Source: Albugo candida
Taxonomy: Eukaryota > Oomycota > Peronosporomycetes > Albuginales
Length of the DNA: 64,000 nt
Direction of reading: 5' to 3'
Assembly: GCA_040437565.1 (NCBI GenBank)
Contig: JBDOQK010000023.1
Location: forward strand, 186,001 to 250,000
In this document: in pieces, positions 20,505 through 32,373 of the stretch
How positions within the stretch are numbered: position 1 is the stretch's first letter
How the letters are laid out: the number at the start of each line of letters is the position of its first letter
The notes under the pieces: generated by a model
Told to the model about the DNA's origin: nothing
Seen by the model: only the letters and a program-made list of their open reading frames with translations
The model's database searches: none
Position numbers and translations under genes: made by a program

Positions 20505-21607
20505 GAGATACGAAGAAGTGCTATTCAAATACGTCCTTGGCTGCGATTGGTATCGACTTGACTTTTTGTGCAACGTAATGGTAATCAAAGCGGCTTGATA
20601 TGGATAAGGCGCACCAACAACATAAAATTATACTTGTGCGGTCTTTCTTAATTGTCACACGCAATCTTTTCTCGTACAATACATGTCTCATTAGAACATC
20701 CAGCAAAGGTGATGTGATCTGTAGGCAGTCGACCGATACTTATTGAATTACATGACCCGATAGCTTTGACGGTCTATCCATTGCGTTTCATAGTCTATAC
20801 CTTCAATTACGCAGTAAGAGGATCGGATCTTGAAGATTGTATTCAGATTGTAATGCTATAAACGTGTGACTCGTCAGCGAGAGAAAATTGTTGAGGAGCT
20901 ACAAAGATGACAAAAGTACTGTGATGAGTAGTTGAAATTGTAGGATATCTGCAAGTAAAAATAAGGCTGCACTGCAGAATCACAAAACGAGAAGTTAGTC
21001 TGTTAACAGGCGGCAAAGCCATAATACTTGCTATTAAGTTGTTCAATCTATAGTAATGATGTGTTACTGCGCCCTCTGCTTGCACATCTACAAAGATCCG
21101 GCATAGTTGATGTATACATTATTTGAATACCAAACAGGTCGAATTCGAAGTCAAGTTTTCACTTTGCAAAGGCCACACGCCGTACTGGGCGCAGTATTAA
21201 GCACCAGCGAGCTCGATAATTGCACTCAGAAAAAATTAAAATTGTGAGGCTATAGCGTACACAGCAAAGATCAACGTTCACTTTCGGGCTTTATCGTATT
21301 GATTGTCAATGGTGTTGATCATCGTTTACTCTGGCGCCTCATAACGATGTTGAGGTCGTATAAATTGGCTCAACTAAATGAGAAAACGTCGTCGTCCAGC
21401 CAGTCCGATCTGCTTCGCTGCTTTTGTGATGATGCAAGTTGCGATCGACCCAGCAATCCACGAGCATGTCGGAACATCTTTGGCTTGACTGCTGTAGCAC
21501 ATTTTTTCCGTCGATCCTTGAGACAATTTTCGGGTAGGCATTTCTCTGAATTGTTCTCCGTATCCTTTGACGTTGTGGGACGCTTTTTGATCTTAAGCTG
21601 GGAAGAT
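20505..21607. other. Intergenic, possible last exon of the coiled-coil gene
   Basis: About 1.1 kb. The part near 21370-21607 keeps an open frame on the minus strand rich in Lys and Ser (SQLKIKKRPTTSKD), which may be a final exon of the coiled-coil gene after a GTAAGT intron at about 21657. The phase does not fit cleanly. The remainder (20600-21300) holds no recognisable gene. Confidence 0.4.
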
Positions 21608-24600
21608 TTATGAGATGCTGAAACTGATGAATGTAAGAAATATGTGAGCCACACTTACGTTCGTCCTCAGTTTTGAGACTATCGGAATGCTAGGATACTT
21701 TGATGATGACGATTCTGGCTTCCCACGTAATATTTCGTGATGTGAGATACACGGAGACTCGAGCTGTTTTTGTGACTTTTCCTCGTGTTTACTTTGTTGA
21801 TGGGTCATCTTTCTCGGTTTCGGCGTTTGCTCATTTTGTCTTGGCTCTTTTTTGGTATCTGGTCGAGCGTCATGATTGAATAGTGCTCTTGGCTGACAAC
21901 GCGACGTTATATTTTTATCCATTGCAGCGTTTTCTTTTCCAGCTGATTTCGTTGTTCGGATTTTCGCCAAGTGACTCGAATCACATCTGGGATGAGATGT
22001 AGCGTGGGCATTCTTTCTAGCGACCTTTCGAACTCGTCTGTTCTTGTCTGGTTTCTTCACTGTGACGGCGAGAGTTCTTTTTGTTTCCGATAATACATCC
22101 ATTTCAGTAGGTGAGATCATTTCACAAGAAAATGGCACTTCGGCCTGATGTGCGGCAGAAGCGATTGAATTTCTTCGCGTGCTGCTAGCGCTTTTTTTCT
22201 GCATTGAGCATGCAGGCTGTTTGGCATTTTTCGACTCAGTGGTAGTAGATACTACCAGTGATTCTTGTAATGATTGTAGCTCACTTTGCTGTAGCAACGG
22301 CGGTAAGTAAATCTTTTCGCTTGCATTATGAGTTCTGACCTTTTGCATCAACAATACGTTGTGGTGATGTTGAATGTCTTTGATCATGCTCTTGTGCTGT
22401 TGATCTGCCTGTGATGAATCTCTCTTTAGAATCATTCTGATCTTCCCATTCTTAGCATACCAGCTCTAGACTTCTCTTCGTTGCAGCTTGATATGCTTGG
22501 TAATCCTCGTCAGCTTTTCGCAGACGTGTATCCTAGTAGCCAGTCTCATTGTTTTAAAAATCCAGCTTATTTTTAGCATATTGGTACCTCTTTGCATAAA
22601 TATTCGGAGATGTGTGTCGCTGTCAATTCTGGATAGCTAGGTGCAAAATTTTGTACAAGCGATTCGACTCTTGATTTGTACTTTTCCAGCTGAGCCATGG
22701 TGCCTCTGATTCTCTTTTTCCGAGCCGTCCAACATGTTTCGAGACTAATGATATTTGATCGCTTATCCTCCCCGATCATTTCAGATCGACACAACTGTTC
22801 GTGCAGCATTCCAAGTTGAAGTTTTTCATTATCAGTGGCGGAATGCAAGTATCTATTCTTGTCTTCCATCACTAGTAGATGTTGTTGGACACGAGAAGTT
22901 GACCGCTTTGTTAATTCTGCTTGCTGTGTCTTATCGTGGTATTGAACTCTTTCGGTATCCACTGCAGCCTGCAATGTATGAAGTGCTCTCTCTCGATTGA
23001 CCAGGTGGTGTGAATCTTGCTCGATGACACGACGAACTTCTGATACTTCGTCTTCAAGCTTCATCATCTCCCCACAATGCTTGTGCTGGTAAGTATGATA
23101 AGCTAGATACAGCTATATTGAGAATCGGTCTCCTTGTCGACTAATATCAAAGTACCTCCTTCTTCATGTTTCTGATGTGCAACATGCTGTGTGTACTGGT
23201 TTCGTTGTCGCATCTGATGGTATTGGAGCCATTGTAGTTGGTGCAGTGTCGTCTGAATACCATAACATCGAGATGAAGATCCTTCAAAACCCGCAAAAGT
23301 ATGTGTTACCTTGACATTCTCTTCCGCGGCTTCAATGTTGTCTCGCTTTTTCTGTATCATGAGCGCGATTTCCTTAGTCTTGTACTTCTCCTTTGCCATT
23401 TTATCCTACCCCGTCCGTATGCCAATAATCACTACATTATCAGGGCTTGAGCGAAATCCAAGCTGGTTCTCACGTGTAGTTGCTTCAGGATAATTGTGCA
23501 ACGGCGATTTTCGCATTGTAAAATTGCTCCAGCTTCATTTGTAGCCTTTGCAGTGAGATTTTAGAGTTAAGAAATTACTACTAGCACGTAAACCTCGAAC
23601 CTTCTCCGAACATAGTCGACGAAGAATGTCAGCTTTAGCTCTTCTCGGAAGATATCATGAGCCCGAATAAACTCCATCATAGGCACCCTCACCTTTCCTT
23701 CATGCATTCCGTTTCTTCTAATCTGAGCTGATCTTCTTTTCCCAGAGCTCGCACTGAAGAGAGCCTCTAAAATAAGATGCGCGTGACTACCAGTATTTCA
23801 AAAGTGTGACATGCCTTCATTCTGAAGGCGAGCTACCTGTTGTAATTCTATGAGGCGACTTAGATTCACGTCCAGAATCGTTTTTTTGTCCTGGATATGT
23901 CGCTGTTCCGTTTGTATGCATTGAGCTGTATGGTTCAGACTCTCTTCCAGCGAAATGGTTCGTTTCACTTCCTCCTGATATGTACATAGAAACGGGAAGT
24001 GAAGGGAGCAAAATAACCCACATCACCAGTGTAACCTCGTATGCAACTTCTGCAGCCAAGACATCTTCAACAATGAGCATTTCTTTCTCTTTGTCTACAT
24101 ATTGGATGAACTGTGATCAAGTATTTATTCATATGGCATATAAGGAATTGCAGGACATTGTTGTAAGAGTTGCCATTTTGATGTTACGATGCTCAATGCC
24201 CCAACTCGGTTGTCTTCCACTTCCATGAGATTATGATTCAGCTTATGAAGCTGACTCTCTAGGCGTTCCACCAGAACGGACGCAATCCGAAATTTTTCAT
24301 TTGTTTGTTCTAGCTCTTTCTTCCATGTACACAGAGTATCCTCTCGAGAACGTTTTGATTGACATTTTTGTATAGCTGTGCCAATATCAATGCAGTTGTA
24401 CAGCGAGTACATCTCATTCAATGCAATTTCCAATTCTTCCATTTGTGCACCACGTGAGCGTATCGACTCTCTATACAGCAATCCATTTCTTCGAATATTT
24501 TGTATGGAATGGCAAACCTGCTCTTACTGAAATTTGCCGTTTTTCTCGCGAACTCGTTCATGTAAAGCTCGTAGGTGGCGTAAATTCTCAGCATTGCTTT

Positions 24601-25123
24601 TCTCACTGATGCAAAGCTTTTCAAACTCCGCCTGTAAAATCTCATTTTTCTTTGCTGCTCTGTTGAATGGCCAAACACTTAAAACGCTATTGTCATTCGC
24701 ATACAGAGAAAGATGCACATACAAAGCAACTGAGAAGCGAGAAACAGTGCAGCTTTCTCCCACATTCTGATTTTGCGGGAATCCTTGTTTCCAAGACGGA
24801 AACATTTGAATTCCCAAAGTGAATCTTCAACGTAGAAACTGAAGAGTGATGGTGTCGTAAAGTTCAACTTCAACTTGCCTCAGCTTATGTGTTACACCTA
24901 CGATCGAGATCCAGAACGATAATACATGTATCATCAATCGGAAATTATAAAAAGAAGTATTGCAGATAGCTGTAAGATGATCGTGATTTTCTATTATTTC
25001 CATTATTTCCGTCGTATCCGCGCTCAAGCATAAATTTCTAAATACTGAGGAAGGTCGCTTTGGTCGTGGACGATGTACGGAGTGAAGCTCCATGTACAGC
25101 ACTTCTATTGACACTAGTGACAT
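21608..25123 (-). CDS. Large coiled-coil protein, many short exons
   Basis: A chain of minus-strand exons with matching splice sites, all rich in Glu, Lys, Gln and Leu. Clear pieces lie at about 24817-24536 (FNRAAKKNEILQAEFEKL), 24475-24125 (MEELEIALNEMYSL, then LVERLESQLHKLNHNLMEV), 24080-23840 (joined by a GTTACA...TATCAG intron to EESLNHTAQC), 23399-23103 (MAKEKYKTKEIALMIQKK, joined over a GTAACA intron) and 23067-22573 (MKLEDEVSEVRRVIEQDS). A basic, Ser-rich tail follows at 22435-21608. Long coiled coils of this sort are typical of flagellar or centrosomal proteins, but I do not recognise the family. The 5' exon at 25123-24960 and the junction near 22450 (an impossibly short intron or a sequence error) are uncertain. 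Confidence 0.55.
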
Positions 25124-25417
25124 TAATCAATATGCTCATCAGGCCATTAATATTGCCTACACACAATTCGCTAAAATCAGGTGTGTTGCAAAATGTTGGA
25201 GAATAAGTCATAAGTCACTTAAAGCAACTTCAGATAGTTAACTTGCACATTTTACTGCAGGTATTCGAGTGCTTCTCTTGTTTGGATGGATAGCGGGTGA
25301 TATAAAATGCATTGTAAATTGCGTGTCAGGCTCACAGATTTTCGCAGAGATTCTTATGCATCAGAGCCAAATCGTAAATGTATTAATCCGATCGTTAAAA
25401 TTAGACACATCTCTTCG
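25124..25417. other. Spacer between coiled-coil gene and acetylornithine deacetylase
   Basis: About 290 bp with no reading frame. It should hold the promoter of the coiled-coil gene. Confidence 0.4.
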
Positions 25418-27097
25418 TCAAAGATTTTTGACATAATGAACAACGCGAGCAAGAATTTTGAATGCGTCCTTCATGTCACTTAATAGACAGTACTCGTTAT
25501 CCCCATGATACACAGCGCTTTTGCCGAATCCGACCAAAGTCAGATCCAGTCCTGCTCGTTGTAAGTCTCGAACGAGTGGTAAGCTATACAAAGAATCCAT
25601 GAGAAGAAGCAGGATGGAGCAGAGATTTACGGACCTGCCACTGATCGAAAATGGCTTTACGGATCCTTTCACGTCTTCGATCGCTTTTGATAAGGCCCTA
25701 CGGAGATGCTATTAATCCGAGTTATGATGAGTTATCTGGTTGCTGGTGATGTACTTGTAACCGATCGAATCCAATGAGCAAGCAATGCCTTCGAAATAAT
25801 TGGGGTGGAAAGTGAGTTCGACTTTTCCGTGAACACCTTCCATCGGAAGTGAGTACTTTGAGCTGGGACCTCGACCTGTTTCCAGACATCCGATATTGGA
25901 ATTCAGCTCGTCCACATACGTAGTCACTTTGGCCATCATCTCAAGAAAGGTGCTCAGTCATCGAAAGGAGCATTGACTTTAATTAAATGACTCACCTCTG
26001 CAACATCATAAAACGGAGAAAGTCGGACATCGCCGGATATCTTAACCCACGGAGGGCTTACCCATACCAATGATAAGTTTATTGTACAACAGGACGCAGT
26101 TCAAAACTGTGTCTTACATTTGATTTAGTCCATTCGTGGATGATTCGATGACAGTCGGTTTCATCGTGGACGGACAAGAAAAATTGTATGTTTTTTCTTC
26201 GTCCTTTGGACCAAAATCTTGATAGAAACGGGTTTGTATATGTTTTACAGCATCCATTCCAAGTTCCAGCGCGTTGATTCCTAGATTAGGAAGGCCAGAG
26301 TGACCTAGCTTGCCGGTAGCTTTGAGTGTCCAAGTGATTGCTCCAGCTGTCCCAATACAAGGTTGACTGTCCGAGCAATCGACCCAGATAACCGGTCCTT
26401 GCTTTAAAAAATTAATTTTACCCCTTTTCAACAATTCTTCCACACCGACGCCAGGTATCTCACTATTCTCTTCGGAAGCGATAAAGACAGCTGCGACCAC
26501 TGTCTGTAATGGAATATCCTTGGATGCAAGCTCGATGAAAAACTCTATGACAATAGAGCATACTACTACAGCGGCAAGGAACTAGTACAATTGTTACAGT
26601 ACCTGTCAAAAGCGCCACGTGCCCAAGACAATCAGTTGTACCACGACCGAAGAGTTTGTCACCTTCAACACTCAGCTCAAAAGGATTGCGATCCCAGCCC
26701 TCTGGATTGGCAGGAACCACATCCAGGTGAGACCCGATAAAGGCAACAGTTTGTCCGGGTTCAAGGGCGACATTCTGCAGGTTTGGTGGTGTATAAGTGA
26801 TAATGACATTACCACGACCGGCTACAAACTCGTAGCGCTCTACAGTCAGCGACCCTTTATTCGGATTTTTTGATGCTGTTGTATAAGGACGCAAAGCCTC
26901 CAATATAAAGTCCGATACTAAATTTTCTTGCGGAACTAAACCCAACGATGGAGCATTCTGAACTTTTTCCTAGTTGAAAAACAGTTTTAGAAGCAGTTTC
27001 ACCGGAAAGGAGAGTTCACACTTACCGCAACACCAATCATTTTACGAAGCAGTTCCACGTAAGCATTCTCATCCAACTTGAAATCAGTCAAAGACAT
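25418..27097 (-). CDS. argE: Acetylornithine deacetylase (M20 metallopeptidase family)
   Basis: Seven exons on the minus strand: 27097-27026, 26969-26603, 26544-26118, 26056-25996, 25939-25755, 25697-25635 and 25583-25418. All phases agree and give 446 residues. The order matches plant acetylornithine deacetylase throughout: LLRKMIG, VPQENLVSDFILEALRPY, FIGSHLDVVPANPEGWDRNPF, GRGTTDCLGHVALLT, VFIASEENSEIPGVGVEEL, STMKPT, KISGDVRLSPFYDV and LPLVRDLQRAGLDL..VGFGKSAVYHGDNEYCLLSDM. Metal ligands are visible as His in GSHLDV, Asp in TTDCLGH, the EE of SEEN and the late His of YHGDNEY. The enzyme releases ornithine from N-acetylornithine in the linear arginine pathway. The final exons needed the TACAA|GTACATC donor, since the longer reading meets stops. 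Confidence 0.93.
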
Positions 27098-28568
27098 GTC
27101 GATTGTGAGAGTGTAAATTGGTTGATAATGAGTTGATGAAGTAGTTTCAGCCAATTGTCTCACGTCTATACTCGTCAGCATATCCAAACCAAATACATTG
27201 ACGCTACAGAAGAAGCTGAAGAAGCTATAGCCTCATTGCCAAGGCTCGGAAAAAAGTTACATGAGAAAAAGTATCGCCGTCATAGAGGAATTCCTCCCAC
27301 GTATCTGAATAGCTTTTTTAGCCATCATTCTTTTGTTTGGTCGAGCACTGGAAGCCACGCCTTCTGCGATCTTCAAGAGCGCGATCACTTAGCGAGATGA
27401 GGATATAGGGAGACTTGCGTATTTTATCTCCATTCATCATATTGAATAGTACGAATGACGCTTTCGTCACAATGATCTATCCAGGATGCAATTTGCGAAT
27501 CTGAGATGCCAATACCATATGGATGATTATTTGCATTTCTTCACTGCGATGATTGATGCTTTCATCAGCCTGTTATATGACCACATAATGGCGCTTCTCT
27601 TAGTGTGTATGACGACGACGAGGAGAAAGTGAACGGCGGTCTGTCGGGTGTTTAATAAAATAGTGTAGGAATAGTGTTGAAGGCCTATGTCATAGTTGAC
27701 ATTCAACATTGAGAAGTGATTCTCTTTCTCTTCTGAGCTGAATACGATTTTACAGAAGCTGTGTGGAATGTTGGCTTGATCAAATTGTAGACCCCGCAAC
27801 ACCAAGTCAGCCATTCCGAACAACACGTATGCCAACTTTCTGATGTTTGGAATGGATAGACTGGTGATAGCACACTGCCATCGTCAATATATACGTTTGA
27901 GTGGATCAGTGCTTTGATTGTATCATCAATGCGTAGCTGTTGCTATAAAAGCATTGGCTCGCTGCCGAGCGGTTTTGACTCTGAGCTGCATACAGAATAC
28001 TGTCAAAAATCTCAGTGTCGCAATCGACTAAGAAGATAAGCAATCTATCCCCCACATCAAATACAGCTTTGTCTCTGTTATAAACTGTAGGCTCAACGCA
28101 GCTCATTGAATTAAATGTACGACATCGACGGCCTACATCAGCAAGTCACTCTTCAGCATAGCATGGATTGAATATGAGTACGACCGCTGCCACGGCTGGT
28201 GCATATCACTTGTCACGGAATCACAGATGATCCAAGGAAAACAATATGACAGCAAAGCGTAGAGCTTGACGGCAATTGATTCTACCATGGAAAAATGCTT
28301 ATTAACGCGTATCATAACACGGACGAACCGTGTCTGTCTCTGGGCATGACGACCACAAAAATAGCCTCAATGATAGCGCGCTATTCAGAATAAATCACAT
28401 TGTGAACAGGCAGGTTTCTTTAAATCAACCAGAGCGCGTAATATTCACATTTTTGAGCAATTGGAAATCGAACGTCATTTTGACTTGCTTTTTTATTAAC
28501 TCAAACAACATTGCAACACGATAACTGTTGCGAATTCTTTTGTCACAAGGGAACTCAGGGAGCAACGT
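27098..28568. other. Gene-poor spacer before diacylglycerol kinase
   Basis: About 1.5 kb between divergent genes. Small frames on both strands (27155-27400 on +, 27527-27835 and 27906-28106 on -) have no family signature, and their overlap on opposite strands argues against coding. No RNA gene or repeat recognised. Confidence 0.4.
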
Positions 28569-30972
28569 ATGCTGGCACACTTTTCCTCAGAGGATGACTT
28601 ATTAGAGTATGAAATCGATGGCGTATCGATGCTGTCGATCAATAATGATGAAGATTCCCTAAACTTTACACAACCGGTGGCATTGACAGCAATGATCGTT
28701 CTTTGTGCAACACTTTGCATCGTTATAATATATATATTGATACGGAGAGTCATTTTCTATCTCGCATGGCAAAGTTTTCGAGATGGACCATACACGCTGG
28801 GATATCATCAATGGCGACCGGCTAAATTGACAGGGTATGCTCCATTGCGTCTATGCTTAATTTCGCGTTTTTTACGATATCTTTTTTAGACCATATTGGT
28901 GCAATATTTGTGAAAGTATTGTCTATGGGATCCGGAGTTATGTCGTCACATGCGATATTTGTGGAATGTTTGCCCATGCGCAATGTGCCGCCTCAATAAT
29001 CAAAACTAGAACCAGCTCAGATAATTTGAAGCCCAAGTGTCCATTTGATTCCGCTTCAGTCGAATCTCTTCATAGTACTATTGAAGCAAATAAGCGAGCG
29101 GATGTCATGAACGGAAGCTTGTCGACAGAAAATGAAAGTGATATCGATAGGTGTACCACCCAATCGAACGTGAAGGATCAGAAAATCGCTAATCGGTTTT
29201 GCAAAGTCGCTGTTGTCAGATCGATGCTGAAAGAATACACCCATCAACACTTTTGGGTTCGAGGAAACACAGATCCAACGGATAATTGCTCAATTTGTGA
29301 TTTGATGTGTGGGAGTGTATTGACATTGTCGGGAATGAAATGCGCGTGGTGCCATATACGCGTTCATGAGACTTGTTTCTCAGCACATAATCCTCGCTAT
29401 CAGATATTGCACAGATGCGAGTTGGGTCGTCATCGAAATCTGATTCTACCGCCGTACGCCGTGATCCTAAAAGAATCAACACAACCAAACATGACTTTGC
29501 GAGCGCTTTCATCTGTTCGTGATGCTGCTCAATTTGCTGTAATCAAGATGAATAGTGTTCGGAATCGCCGATCAGGCTCAATCACAAGCCACGAGAATGC
29601 AATCCAAGACGATACAGCCAGTGAAGATCGTTTAAACAACGCGGAAACTGAAGATTCAAACATGATCGCCCCACCGACAGAATCTTCAATTCCAACGTCC
29701 ATCGCATCTCGATTCGAGTTTCATCTACCTCCGGACATCACGCCGCTTTTGGTGTTTATCAATAGTAAAAGCGGCGGGAAGCTCGGATTGCATATTTTGC
29801 GGCAAGCGCGTAAATATCTTAATCCTATACAAGTGTATGACGTAGCGCATCAGAACCCGATGAGCGCATTGAATGATTTCAAAGAATTGCCCAGACTGCG
29901 CATTTTGGCTTGCGGTGGAGATGGAACTGTCGGTTGGATTTTGAATTGTTTGGATGGTGTCGTACCCTCTCGACAGCTTCCCGTTGCTGTTCTTCCACTC
30001 GGTACTGGTAACGATTTAGCTCGTGTTCTCGGCTGGGGAAGTGGATGTTCGACTGGAGATATTAGTGAGAAACTCACTCAGGTCGAAAACGCACACGTTA
30101 GCCTTTTAGATCGTTGGAATGTGCACATCAATGGTAACAAGCGAACGGTGATGAATAACTATTTGGGTATCGGTGTCGACGCTCAGGTAGCTCTTGAATT
30201 TCATGAGCAGCGAGAACGGATTCCCGGTTTGTTTGTGAGCCAATTTGTGAACAAGTTGTGGTACAGCCAGCTGGGTGCCAAGAATTTCCTTGTGCGCACT
30301 TGCGCAGGTCTCGCTTCCAAAGTAGATCTGATTTGCGACGAGCACAATATCGTGCTACCCGAAGGCACGGAAGGTGTTATTTTTCTGAATATAAATAGCT
30401 ATGGAGGAGGCTCAAAGCTCTGGCACGATGAATCTGACGAAGACTCGGGCTGGGAGAATTCAGAGGAAGAAACGGATGGTGGAAGTGTATCTGATGATTT
30501 TTCTGACTCCAAATCTGCGCGCTGTGAGCTCAAAAGCTCATCTCCAAATGACGGATTGCTTGATGTTGTTGCAGTGTATGGAACGCTACATTTGGGTCAG
30601 ATGCAAGTCGGACTATCAAAAGCTGTACGACTTTGTCAATGCAGAAAAGTAGAAGTACGTGTCAAGGAAACGCTCCCCTTACAGATTGATGGAGAACCAT
30701 GGCTACAAAGTGAGTGTTTATTGTCTGTGAGCTTTCATGATCAAGCGCACATGCTTAGCCGCTCGGTGAGAGAACGCGACAACGTCACTCATAAAGTTGG
30801 AGAAGTCTTGAATTGGGCAGAAAATACAAACATCATATCCAGTAGTCAGCGTGACATACTGCTCGCAGAGATTGCAAGGCATGTCACGAATTCTTCGCCG
30901 GCAGATATCAACAGCGACAATGGGACATCCAGTAGTTGGCCGAAAGCCCGTGTTTCTGATACGGCATTTTGA
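28569..30972 (+). CDS. Diacylglycerol kinase with N-terminal membrane anchor and two C1 domains
   Basis: Two exons, 28569-28834 and 28890-30972, give 782 residues. The splice (ACAGG|GTATGC to TTTTAG|ACC) completes the first C1 finger (PYWCNICESI...CDICGMFAHAQC). A hydrophobic helix at about residues 37-61 (ALTAMIVLCATLCIVIIYIL) should anchor it in a membrane. After about 90 residues comes a second C1 finger (HFWVRGNTDPTDNCSIC...CAWCHIRVHETC). Next is the kinase catalytic domain: PLLVFINSKSGG, LACGGDGTVGWILN and LPLGTGNDLARVLGWG. The accessory domain follows (NYLGIGVDAQVALEFH). It phosphorylates diacylglycerol to phosphatidic acid. The layout resembles animal DGK-epsilon and plant DGK1/2 (membrane helix plus two C1). 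An acidic insert (DESDEDSGWENSEEETDGG) splits the accessory domain. Confidence 0.95.
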
Positions 30973-31114
30973 GAGCACATGGCTTGGTTCGCTTAAAGTC
31001 GGAAAAATATAGTGACATGCATTCATCGAAATCTCTTTTCTGGAAGCAGCATCTTTTCCATGAGTCTATGCACGCAAGAGAAGAGAATGGTCAGATCAAC
31101 GATCACAGTAAAGC

Positions 31115-32373
31115 TCACAAGAACCTATCGAGATTGCGATCGCCATTCAGGACTCCATCGACGTCGCTGACCGAAAAGTTGGTAGAATGATTTTTTACCA
31201 TTTTGTATGGATGCAGCACATACGATCGAATCTAGACGATGTTATAATCAAGAAAATCAACTCGAGAAGGACAACTCGAACCTGGTTACCCCACGCATTG
31301 TCCCCGAGTCCTTCTGCGTATTGACGCTTTGCATTTTGCTGCTTTTCGATTTCTTGTTCGTTTAGTTTAGCACGTAACACGTCCATAGCTTGAGCTTTAT
31401 TACGATGCTGAGATCGCTCCGATTGACACTGGACCACAATGCCACTCGATAAGTGTGTAATTCGAACTGCGCTATCGGTCGTATTCACATGCTGCCCTCC
31501 AGCTCCAGTCGAGCGAAATGTATCGATTCGAAGATCTTTTCCAGGTATGACTGCTTTCGTACCGGCGTCTGTTGTCTCAATGGGATAAACACGCACTTTT
31601 GCAAATGATGTGTGACGTCGTTTCTGCTGGTCAAAGGGTGATATTCGAATGAGGCGATGAACACCTGCTTCAGATTTAGTCCACCCATACGCTAACTCTC
31701 CGTCCATCCGAAGGCAAACTGACCGAAAACCGCTATCTTCAGTTCGCATCTCATCAACATGTTGTACTTTATACTTTTTATTCTGCGCCCAGCGTCCATA
31801 CATATTTGAGAGCATAGCCACCCAATCGTGACTATCCCTTCCACCAGCTCCTGCCTGTATTTCCAAAAAGCAGGGTAATCGATCGTGTTTTCCCGACAAC
31901 ATGAGCTCTACGTTCAGCGTCTGCACGTCTTTAAGTATCGATTGCATTGTCTCAAAGCATTCCTCCGTCATTGAGTGATCTTTCTCTGATTTCGCAAGCA
32001 GAAATAACTCTTTTGTTTCGAGAAAATGCGTCCGATATGCGGAGACTCGATGTAATTGCGATTCCATCGCGCTCAATCGCTGCGAGATCGCAGTGGCATT
32101 TGCTGCATCCTCCCAAAAATGGAGTGAAGACGATTCCTCGCGAAGGATTTGAATATTCTCAGTCGTTTTCTCTGTTTCCAAGATATTTTGAATTAAAGTG
32201 AGTTTATGTTTGACTTGCATCGTTAGCTGCATAAAATCGACTTGACCCTCGTCTTCCTTTATACTGTAGTGGCGTGTATTAGCTTGGCGTCCTAAGTGAT
32301 GCATGTCTAAGAAAGGTTTTCGGCTCAGGAGGTAGCGCAAGTTCTTAGGAAGTGAAAAGATAGTTCGTTGCAT
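31115..32373 (-). CDS. prfB: Mitochondrial peptide chain release factor, RF2 type
   Basis: Two exons (32373-31282 and 31231-31115) joined by a 50 bp intron give 402 residues. Without the splice the C terminus is wrong; with it the end reads [23 protein letters not shown], as in bacterial RF2. The peptidyl-hydrolysis motif GGQ is present in [16 protein letters not shown]. The codon-recognition motif is SPF ([15 protein letters not shown]), diagnostic of RF2, which reads UGA as well as UAA. The first 45 residues are basic with few acids ([16 protein letters not shown]), a plausible mitochondrial presequence. The upstream open frame to 32541 lacks an ATG. The gene converges on the diacylglycerol kinase gene, 142 bp apart. 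Confidence 0.93.

Noticed and set aside
27155-27400. A small + strand protein next to acetylornithine deacetylase
   Set aside because: No ATG-supported family match, and it overlaps the deacetylase 5' leader; evidence too weak.
31195-31280. C-terminal tail of the release factor as an unspliced hydrophobic end
   Set aside because: It lies in a 50 bp intron with proper splice sites; splicing restores the conserved RF2 end.
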